A DNA stretch of 9,192 bases, from contig CAJOQU010000100.1 in NCBI GenBank assembly GCA_905236975.1, forward strand, positions 1 through 9,192, given 5' to 3'. This DNA comes from an uncultured Clostridia bacterium (GTDB lineage Bacteria; Bacillota; Clostridia; Oscillospirales; Acutalibacteraceae). This document shows, piece after piece, positions 1 through 5,858 of this stretch; position 1 is the first letter of the stretch; each line of letters starts with the position of its first letter. Made by a program: the position numbers and the translations under genes. Below the pieces are notes generated by a model, which worked only from the letters and a program-made list of their open reading frames with translations, did not search any database and was not told the origin of the DNA.

Positions 1-401
1 ACCGGCACGGCGTTTACCACCGCCCGTACAATGTCAGCCGCAAGGCGCGGATCCCGCATCAAGGCGCTTCCGCCGCCCCCTGCCGCCACTTTTGGCGCGG
101 GACAGCCCATATTGATATCCAAAAAATCGGGGCAAAATTGCATGGCCCTTTTAGCCGCCTCGGCCATGACGGCCGGATCACTGCCAAACAACTGCGACCC
201 GAACGGCCGCTCTTTTTCCGAGCAGGTCAACAAAGCGGAGGATTTCTTATCCCCCAGCGTAACGCCCTTTGCACTGGTCAATTCTCCCACGGTAAACGCG
301 GCGCCGTGTTCCCGGCAGACCTCCCGCATGGCGCGGTCGGCCACCCCCGCCATGGGAGCCAAAGCCGCAAACCCGTGGATGCTCAAATTTCCTATCTTCA
401 T
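1..401 (-). CDS. dusB: tRNA-dihydrouridine synthase, DusB-like (partial, C-terminus outside window)
   Basis: An FMN enzyme that reduces uridine to dihydrouridine in tRNA D-loops using NADPH. Only the first 133 codons are present; the gene continues past base 1. The N-terminus MKIGNL leads into the first barrel strand ALAPMAGVADRAMR (residues 13-26), which in this family binds FMN. SQLFGSDP (69-76) is the second family signature. DINMGCPAPKV (95-105) carries the catalytic Cys100, and GGSALMRDP (110-118) follows as in other DusB proteins. The ATG at 399-401 fits the usual family start. It has no Shine-Dalgarno sequence, and a perfect promoter lies directly in front of it, so the mRNA is probably leaderless. 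The gene is divergent from polA. Family membership is clear; the exact Dus subclass is less certain because the C-terminal half is missing. Confidence 0.93.
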   Translation of the reverse strand, partial: MKIGNLSIHGFAALAPMAGVADRAMREVCREHGAAFTVGELTSAKGVTLGDKKSSALLTCSEKERPFGSQLFGSDPAVMAEAAKRAMQFCPDFLDINMGCPAPKVAAGGGGSALMRDPRLAADIVRAVVNAVP

Positions 402-407
402 AGGGTC

Positions 408-436
408 ATTATACCGAAAATTTCCGATGCTGTCAA
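408..436 (-). promoter_or_regulatory. consensus sigma-70/sigma-A promoter of the dus gene
   Basis: Read on the minus strand, TTGACA (431-436) is followed by exactly 17 bases and then TATAAT (408-413), a perfect match to the vegetative consensus in both boxes and spacing. Only six bases (GACCCT) separate TATAAT from the ATG of the dus gene. The normal start distance of about seven bases puts +1 on the A of the ATG. An A/T tract lies directly upstream of the -35 box and could act as an UP element. Confidence 0.88.
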
Positions 437-450
437 ATTTTTTAAAAAAT
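437..450. repeat. 14-bp T6A6 palindrome between divergent -35 boxes
   Basis: The sequence A-T6-A6-T is a perfect inverted repeat with no spacer. It lies almost centrally between the -35 box of the dus promoter (431-436) and that of the polA promoter (454-459), touching the first and 3 bp from the second. It could serve both promoters as an A/T-rich UP element or bind a regulator. It could also be simple AT-richness, since palindromes of A and T runs arise easily by chance. Confidence 0.45.
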
Positions 451-453
451 AGC

Positions 454-482
454 GTGACATCCCTGCAAATAGATGTTATAAT
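454..482 (+). promoter_or_regulatory. probable sigma-A promoter of polA
   Basis: GTGACA (454-459, five of six matches to TTGACA) is followed by 17 bases and a perfect TATAAT (477-482). TG at 474-475 gives an extended -10 (TGnTATAAT). Transcription would start near 488-490, leaving a leader of about 30 bases before the polA start. No other plus-strand promoter of comparable quality was found in the window, so this may drive polA and several genes after it. Confidence 0.75.
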
Positions 483-503
483 AACTTATATATATTGTTT
501 TTC

Positions 504-512
504 AGGAAGTGA
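504..512 (+). promoter_or_regulatory. ribosome binding site deciding the polA start
   Basis: AGGAAGTGA closely matches the anti-Shine-Dalgarno complement AGGAGGTGA. AGGAAG ends eight bases before TTG at 518. The in-frame GTG at 509 lies inside the motif and so cannot be served by it. This favours the TTG start. Confidence 0.65.
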
Positions 513-517
513 CCGAT

Positions 518-3034
518 TTGAAGCTGCTTGCCATTGACGGAAACAGCCTTGTCAACCGCGCATTTTACGGCATTAAATTGCTGACCACCAAGGACGGTCA
601 ATACACCAATGCGGTCTATGGCTTTATCAATATGCTGAATCGCCTGTGCGAGCTGGAACAGCCGGACGGTGTGGCGGTGGCGTTTGACCTGAAAGCGCCC
701 ACCTTTCGTCATAAGCAGTACAGCGCGTATAAGGCGGGGCGCAAGGGCATGCCGCAGGAGCTGGCCGGCCAGTTGCCGGTGCTGAAGGAATGGCTGACCC
801 TGGCGGGTTACACCTGTGTGGAATGTGAAGGCTTTGAGGCGGACGACATCTTGGGTACCCTGTCCGCCCTTTGTGAGCAGCATGGCGGCGCCTGTGCCAT
901 TGCCACGGGCGACCGGGATTCCCTGCAGCTGATTTCCGACACGACCCATGTGCTGTTGACCACCACCAAAATGGGTCGACCCGAAATTTTGCATTATGAC
1001 AAGGCGGCGCTGTTTGAAAAATACGGCCTGACGCCTGCGGAAATGATCGAACTGAAAAGCCTGATGGGCGACTCGTCCGATAACATCCCCGGTGTGGCGG
1101 GCGTAGGCGAAAAAACCGCGACTGACCTTGTGACCCGGTTTCACAGCATTGATTATATTTATCAAAATCTGGATACGCTGGACATCAAAGAAGGCCTCCG
1201 TGCCAAACTGCGTGCAGGCAAAGAAAGCGCCTATTTAAGCCGTGAGATCGGTACCATTTGCAAAACCGCTCCCATTGACGGCGAACTGACCCACTATGCC
1301 GTCCGCCCGCGGGACAACGCGGCGCTGGCGCGCCTGATGACCCGTTTGGAATTTTTTAAGTTAATGGAAAAAATGGGGCTGCAGCCCGATCTTTCTCCCG
1401 CGGCCAAGACCGATGCGCAAAAAACCTTTACCGTGTCCGATACGCTTACTGTTTCGGGCAAGGTTGACCTTTATTCCGAAAACGGCCAAAACGCCGCGGT
1501 TTGGTCGGGTACGGTCTGCCGCTGCGATGAGCGGCAGTTTGCCGACTTACTGGCCGACGGCGCGATTTCCAAACGCGTTTATGATTACAAGACCCTGTGC
1601 AAGCAAGGCACTGCGGAGGGCGTGGTATTTGACGCCATGCTGGCCGCTTATCTTTGTAACCCCTCAGCCTCGTCTTACGCGGCGGAACGTCTGCTTGCCG
1701 AATACGCGGCCGCCGCTCCCGATCTTGCGGGATCGGCAGACCCGTTTTTGCAAAACGCCTGCCGTTTTTCGGCCGCTTGTGACGCTTTGGAGCAAGAGCT
1801 TGCCGCCACCGGCCAACGCAAATTGTTGGATGACATTGAGCTGCCGCTGGCGCGGGTGCTGGCCGATATGGAACAGGTCGGCTTTTTGGTTGACCAAGAC
1901 GGCCTCGCCGCGTTATCGGAAGAGCTGGCACAGCGCATTGAGGTGATCGAGCAGGAAATTTACTCGCTGGTAGGGTATGAATTCAACCTCAATTCCCCCA
2001 AGCAACTGGGGGTGGCGCTGTTTGAAAAATTGGGTCTGCCCGCCAAGAAAAAGACCAAAAGCGGGTACAGCACCAATGCCGAGGTGCTGGAAGACCTGCG
2101 CGACGCCCACCCCGCCGTGGGATTGCTGCTCGAATATCGCCAGCTTGCCAAGCTGCGATCCACCTATGCCAAAGGCCTGCGGGACTGCATTGCGCCCGAT
2201 GGCAGGATTCATTCCACCTTTAATCAAACCGAAACCCGCACCGGCCGCATCAGCTCGTTAGAGCCTAATCTGCAAAACATTCCCGTCCGTACCGAGGACG
2301 GCAAACGCCTGCGCGGATATTTCCTGGCACCCGAAAACCGGGTGCTGTGCGATGCGGACTATTCCCAGATCGAGCTGCGCGTGCTGGCAAGCCTTGCAAA
2401 CGACCAAAATATGATCGCCGCCTTCCGTGACGGGATCGATATTCACACCGCCACCGCCGCGCAGATTTTCCACCTGCCGCCCGACCTTATCACCCCGGCG
2501 CTGCGCAGCCGTGCCAAGGCGGTCAATTTCGGTATTGTATACGGTATCGGCGCCTTTTCCCTTGCGAAGGACATCGGCGTCACCCGAGCCGAGGCCGATG
2601 GATATATCAAAAATTATCTTGCCACCTTTTCGGGCGTGGCGGCCTATATGGAAAAGGCGATTGAAGACGCCAAACAAAACGGCTATGTCACCACACTGTT
2701 CGGCAGGCGGCGCTATCTTCCCGAGCTTGCCAACTCCAACCGTATGCTGCGGGCCTTCGGGGAACGGGTGGCGCGCAACGCCCCCATTCAGGGCACCGCG
2801 GCGGACATCATTAAAATCGCTATGGTGCGGGTGTTTGACCGCTTGAAGACCGAGTACCCCACCGCCAAGCTGATCCTTCAGGTGCATGACGAACTGATCG
2901 TGGAGGCCGACCAAAGCGACGCGGAAGCCATTTGCAGCTTGTTAGAGGAAGAAATGAAAAACGCTGTGCGCATGGCGGTCGATCTGACCGCTGAGGCGCA
3001 TTTTGGCCGAACCTGGCTTGAGGCAAAGCAATGA
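518..3034 (+). CDS. polA: DNA polymerase I (PolA)
   Basis: Fills gaps during excision repair and replaces RNA primers on the lagging strand. With the TTG start the protein has 838 residues; a GTG at 509 would add three. The 5'-nuclease domain covers about residues 1-285, with metal-site motifs FEADD (106-110), TGDRD (130-134) and GDSSDN (184-189). A proofreading-like domain (about 310-450) looks inactive: the Exo I Asp-x-Glu pair is not visible near KVDLYSEN (315-322). The polymerase domain follows, with motif A DYSQIELR (Asp614), the O-helix RSRAKAVNFGIVYG (Lys667) and motif C QVHDE (His790, Asp791). Both catalytic aspartates are kept, so polymerase activity is expected. The TTG start is preferred because MKLLAIDGNS matches the usual clostridial N-terminus and the binding site is well spaced. 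The stop codon overlaps the next ATG (ATGA), so the two genes are probably translationally coupled. Confidence 0.96.
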   Translation: MKLLAIDGNSLVNRAFYGIKLLTTKDGQYTNAVYGFINMLNRLCELEQPDGVAVAFDLKAPTFRHKQYSAYKAGRKGMPQELAGQLPVLKEWLTLAGYTCVECEGFEADDILGTLSALCEQHGGACAIATGDRDSLQLISDTTHVLLTTTKMGRPEILHYDKAALFEKYGLTPAEMIELKSLMGDSSDNIPGVAGVGEKTATDLVTRFHSIDYIYQNLDTLDIKEGLRAKLRAGKESAYLSREIGTICKTAPIDGELTHYAVRPRDNAALARLMTRLEFFKLMEKMGLQPDLSPAAKTDAQKTFTVSDTLTVSGKVDLYSENGQNAAVWSGTVCRCDERQFADLLADGAISKRVYDYKTLCKQGTAEGVVFDAMLAAYLCNPSASSYAAERLLAEYAAAAPDLAGSADPFLQNACRFSAACDALEQELAATGQRKLLDDIELPLARVLADMEQVGFLVDQDGLAALSEELAQRIEVIEQEIYSLVGYEFNLNSPKQLGVALFEKLGLPAKKKTKSGYSTNAEVLEDLRDAHPAVGLLLEYRQLAKLRSTYAKGLRDCIAPDGRIHSTFNQTETRTGRISSLEPNLQNIPVRTEDGKRLRGYFLAPENRVLCDADYSQIELRVLASLANDQNMIAAFRDGIDIHTATAAQIFHLPPDLITPALRSRAKAVNFGIVYGIGAFSLAKDIGVTRAEADGYIKNYLATFSGVAAYMEKAIEDAKQNGYVTTLFGRRRYLPELANSNRMLRAFGERVARNAPIQGTAADIIKIAMVRVFDRLKTEYPTAKLILQVHDELIVEADQSDAEAICSLLEEEMKNAVRMAVDLTAEAHFGRTWLEAKQ

Positions 3035-3915
3035 ACGTGTTATTCGTTTGTACCGGCAACACCTGCCGCAGCCCGATGGCAGAGGGGATTCTTGCCGCCA
3101 AGAACATACCGGAGCTTCATGTGCTCAGCCGCGGGCTCGCGGCCGATGGCTCACCGGTCTCTCAAAACGCCGCGGCCGCCCTGCAAGAGATCGGGATCGA
3201 TATTTCAAAGCATATTTCCCACCCTCTCTTGCGCGAAGATCTGGCGTCGGCTGACAAAATCCTCTGTCTTTCCCCTTCGCATCAAGCGGCGCTTGCAGCC
3301 GCCGGTGTACCGGAAGAAAAATTATTCGTGCTGGGCGACGGCATTCCCGACCCGTTCGGGGGCGACCTTGCCGTTTACCGCCTCTGCCGGGACCGCATTG
3401 CGGCCGCCATTGACACGCTGGCGGAACAAGGCTTTTTCAGCGATTTGGTTGTCAAACCGATGGAAAAAAAGCATCTTGCCCCCATTGCAAAGTTAGAAAA
3501 GCTCTGTTTTTCAGAGCCTTGGTCGCAAGAGGCGCTGCTGGAGTCCTATCAGCACGGCACACGGTTTTTCACAGCCGAAAAAAAAGGCGTTTTTGCAGGC
3601 TACGCCGGGGTCTCGGCCATTTTAGACGAGGCCTATATCACCAATGTGGCCGTGTTGCCGGATTTTCGCCGCTGCGGCGTGGCCACGGCACTGCTGCAAG
3701 CCGTTTTTGACTTTTGCCGCCAACGTGACTCAGCCTTTGTTTCGTTAGAGGTTCGCGCCTCTAACCACGCCGCTGTTGCGCTTTATGAAAAGGCGGGATT
3801 TCAAACCGTGGGCAGACGCCCGGATTTTTACCGCGCCCCCCGAGAAGATGCGCTCATAATGACAAAAACATTTGATATGGATAAGGAACAACCCCATGAA
3901 AATTCTGGCCATTGA
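3031..3915 (+). CDS. rimI: fusion of a YwlE-type low-molecular-weight phosphatase and a RimI-type N-acetyltransferase
   Basis: One 294-residue frame holds two complete domains. Residues 1-134 are a low-molecular-weight phosphatase: P-loop CTGNTCRS (7-14) with nucleophile Cys7 and Arg13, and the general-acid loop DPFGG (Asp107). Thr11 and DPFGG match Bacillus YwlE, a protein-arginine phosphatase, rather than tyrosine phosphatases. Residues 137-281 are a GNAT domain of the RimI type, which acetylates the N-terminal alanine of ribosomal protein S18. It has CFSEPWS (159-165), the acetyl-CoA loop RRCGVA (213-218), LEVRASN (239-245, Glu240) and ALYEKAGF (250-257, Tyr252); E. coli RimI uses Glu103 and Tyr115, the same 12-residue spacing. 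The linker is only a few residues. The ATG overlaps the polA stop, with GAGG seven bases upstream inside polA. The 3' end overlaps tsaD by 20 bp. Both domain calls are firm; the substrates are inferred. Confidence 0.9.
   Translation: MNVLFVCTGNTCRSPMAEGILAAKNIPELHVLSRGLAADGSPVSQNAAAALQEIGIDISKHISHPLLREDLASADKILCLSPSHQAALAAAGVPEEKLFVLGDGIPDPFGGDLAVYRLCRDRIAAAIDTLAEQGFFSDLVVKPMEKKHLAPIAKLEKLCFSEPWSQEALLESYQHGTRFFTAEKKGVFAGYAGVSAILDEAYITNVAVLPDFRRCGVATALLQAVFDFCRQRDSAFVSLEVRASNHAAVALYEKAGFQTVGRRPDFYRAPREDALIMTKTFDMDKEQPHENSGH
3883..3887 (+). promoter_or_regulatory. ribosome binding site fixing the tsaD start
   Basis: AAGGA lies eight bases before the ATG at 3896 and within the end of the preceding coding region. 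It supports the start MKILAIESSCDET, the usual TsaD N-terminus, over a TTG at 3872 that would add eight unconserved residues. Confidence 0.75.
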
Positions 3916-4903
3916 AAGCTCTTGCGATGAGACCGCCGCCGCCGTAACCGAAGAACGGCGGGTGCTCTCAAGCGTTGTTGCCACCCAAATAGAAGAACAC
4001 CGCCTTTACGGCGGGGTCGTACCCGAGATCGCCTCGCGCCGGCATGTCGAGTCCATTTCACAGGTCTTAAAGGAAGCATTGGATCAGGCGGGTGTGACCT
4101 TGCGTGAGATCGACGCGGTGGCGGTCACCTTCGCCCCGGGATTGATCGGCGCGCTGTTGGTCGGCGTCAATTTTGCAAAAGGACTTGCCTTTTCTTTACA
4201 AAAACCGCTGGTGCCCGTGCATCATCTGCGCTCCCATATCGCGGCCAATTACATCACCCACCCGGAGCTGGAGCCTCCCTTTCTGTGCCTGTTGGTTTCA
4301 GGCGGAAACACGGTGCTGGTCGAGGTTCGCGACTATACCGGTTTTCGCATTTTGGGCGGCACCAAGGATGACGCGGCGGGCGAATGCTTTGACAAAGCCG
4401 CCCGTGCCATGGGGCTTGCCTACCCCGGCGGGGTGACGTTGGATCGCATTGCCACCACGGCCGATCACCAAAAATATCCGCTCCCCTTTCCGCATGTCAG
4501 CACCGGCGAATACGATTTCAGTTTTTCGGGGTTGAAAACAGCGGTGATGAATCTGATCAACCGTTCCGCCATGAAAAACGAGGCGCTGGACATCCCCGTG
4601 CTGTGTGCCACCCTGCGTCAGCGGGTATGTGATATTTTGATCGAAAAAACCCTGCTTGCCGCAAAACATACCGGTTGCCAACGCATTGCCGTTGCAGGCG
4701 GCGTTTCCGCCAACAGCGAACTGCGGCGGCGCATGACGGAAGAATGCCGGAAACGCGGCTTATCCCTTTACTACCCCGACCTTTGCTACTGCGGTGATAA
4801 TGCCGCCATGGTGGGGGTGCAGGGTTATTACGAATTTCTTTCCGGCAACATAGCCGATTCCTCATTAAATGCGTTTGCCACCATGAATATTGATTACAGA
4901 TAA
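3896..4903 (+). CDS. tsaD: tRNA N6-adenosine threonylcarbamoyltransferase TsaD
   Basis: Transfers the threonylcarbamoyl group from threonylcarbamoyl-AMP to A37 of ANN-decoding tRNAs, working with TsaB and TsaE (t6A pathway, cytoplasm). The 335-residue length is normal for the family. The ASKHA fold is seen in IESSCDET (6-13), GGVVPEIASRRH (39-50), the metal-binding HxxxH pair His110 and His114 in VPVHHLRSH, the second phosphate loop LLVSGGNT (132-139), FSFSGLKTA (208-216), AVAGGVSAN (265-273) and the metal ligand Asp301 in CGDNAAM. The SGG motif is followed by Asn138, where many bacterial TsaD proteins have His. The start overlaps the preceding phosphatase-RimI gene by 20 bp, so coupling is likely. 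Next to a RimI domain this is a common neighbourhood, but TsaB and TsaE are not in the window. Confidence 0.96.
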   Translation: MKILAIESSCDETAAAVTEERRVLSSVVATQIEEHRLYGGVVPEIASRRHVESISQVLKEALDQAGVTLREIDAVAVTFAPGLIGALLVGVNFAKGLAFSLQKPLVPVHHLRSHIAANYITHPELEPPFLCLLVSGGNTVLVEVRDYTGFRILGGTKDDAAGECFDKAARAMGLAYPGGVTLDRIATTADHQKYPLPFPHVSTGEYDFSFSGLKTAVMNLINRSAMKNEALDIPVLCATLRQRVCDILIEKTLLAAKHTGCQRIAVAGGVSANSELRRRMTEECRKRGLSLYYPDLCYCGDNAAMVGVQGYYEFLSGNIADSSLNAFATMNIDYR

Positions 4904-4912
4904 GGTGAAAAA

Positions 4913-5812
4913 ATGGGAAAGAAAATATTGTTGATTGTGAACCCCTGCTCGGGTATGGCAAAAATGAAGAACGAGCTTCTGCATGTGGTGCAAATTCTGA
5001 CCGATGAAAATAACGTGGTGACCGTTTACCCCACCAAACGGCGGCAAGACGCGACCGAATATGTCATGTCCCTTGCGCCCGACCAATATGACGAAATTGT
5101 GGTCTGCGGCGGTGACGGCACCTTGAACGAGGTCATTACGGGGCTTATGAGCGCCGGGCTTTCTTACAAACTGGGGTACATCCCGTCGGGTACGCTGAAC
5201 GAATGGTCGTCGGGCCTGCATATTGCCCGCAGTATTTCCAAAGCGGCGCAGGATATTCTGACCGGCCGCAGCATTCGGCTTGATATCGGCAAATTCGGTG
5301 ATAAATACTTTTCTTATACCGCTTCGTTCGGCGCCTTTACCGAGGCCTCTTACTCCGCCCCGCAGGATATTAAAAATGTGTTGGGACAGGCCGCCTATTT
5401 CTTTGAAGGGATCAAAAGCCTCGGCAATATCAAACCGGTGCATTTAAAATTCGAATCTACCGAAAAAACGGTCGAGGGGGACTTTTTATTCGGCGCGATC
5501 TCCAATTCCATGTCGGTAGGCGGCATTGTGAAATTTGATGAATCGGTTATCAAGCTTAACGACGGCAAATTCGAAGTGCTGTTGATTCGCAAGCCCGGCA
5601 ACATCTTTTCGCTTCAGCCGCTGATCGACGGCATTTTAAAGCACAATTTCGATCGTGAGGGCATGGAATTTTTTACCGCAAGCGAAGTAACGGTGACCGG
5701 CGGCGACGGCCTTTCCTGGACGTTAGACGGCGAATATGCACAAGGGGAACCGGAAATTAAGATTCAAAACCTGCATAAGGCGCTTGATCTGATCGTGCCC
5801 TCGAATGAATAA
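4913..5812 (+). CDS. diacylglycerol kinase family lipid kinase (YegS/BmrU/DgkB-like)
   Basis: Probably phosphorylates a lipid such as diacylglycerol on the cytoplasmic face of the membrane, recycling it for phospholipid synthesis; the substrate cannot be read from the sequence. The 299 residues have the family layout. The N-terminal nucleotide domain has IVNPCSG (8-14), GGDGTLNEV (66-74) and YIPSGTLNEW (89-98). The C-terminal beta domain has LNDGKFEV (215-222) and TLDGE (270-274), where Asp272 corresponds to the family's catalytic base. GTLNEW is unusual: most members have GTxND followed by Phe and Ala. It starts nine bases after the tsaD stop, with AAGGTGA (4902-4908) overlapping that stop, so it belongs to the same transcript. 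Family assignment is secure, the physiological role is not. Confidence 0.88.
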   Translation: MGKKILLIVNPCSGMAKMKNELLHVVQILTDENNVVTVYPTKRRQDATEYVMSLAPDQYDEIVVCGGDGTLNEVITGLMSAGLSYKLGYIPSGTLNEWSSGLHIARSISKAAQDILTGRSIRLDIGKFGDKYFSYTASFGAFTEASYSAPQDIKNVLGQAAYFFEGIKSLGNIKPVHLKFESTEKTVEGDFLFGAISNSMSVGGIVKFDESVIKLNDGKFEVLLIRKPGNIFSLQPLIDGILKHNFDREGMEFFTASEVTVTGGDGLSWTLDGEYAQGEPEIKIQNLHKALDLIVPSNE

Positions 5813-5858
5813 CAAAATATCGAAAATACTATCTTTATCAAAATAGAGGAGTTTTCAT

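Noticed and set aside
400..409. Mini-ORF ATG-ACC-CTA-TGA on the minus strand overlapping the dus start codon
   Set aside because: Its ATG begins within the TATAAT box, upstream of the predicted transcription start, so it should not be in the mRNA.
31..537. Plus-strand open frame over the dus fragment
   Set aside because: The minus strand carries conserved tRNA-dihydrouridine synthase motifs over this region, and the plus frame runs through both promoters into polA.
476..1165. Long minus-strand open frame opposite the polA 5' half (229 codons)
   Set aside because: It lies antisense to a clearly conserved gene, its translation shows no family motif and is rich in Gln, His and Arg, as expected for a shadow frame of GC-biased coding sequence.
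2258..2914. Minus-strand open frame opposite the polA polymerase domain (218 codons)
   Set aside because: Shadow of conserved motifs A, B and C on the other strand; no recognisable domain.
3460..3915. Independent translation of the RimI domain from an internal ATG
   Set aside because: No Shine-Dalgarno sequence precedes it, and starting there would remove the first beta strand (DLVVKP) of the GNAT fold, so the fusion is a real single protein.
5813..5858. Possible separate promoter for mreB in the A/T-rich gap
   Set aside because: No -35-like hexamer stands at a proper distance from any -10-like hexamer; A/T-richness alone is not enough.
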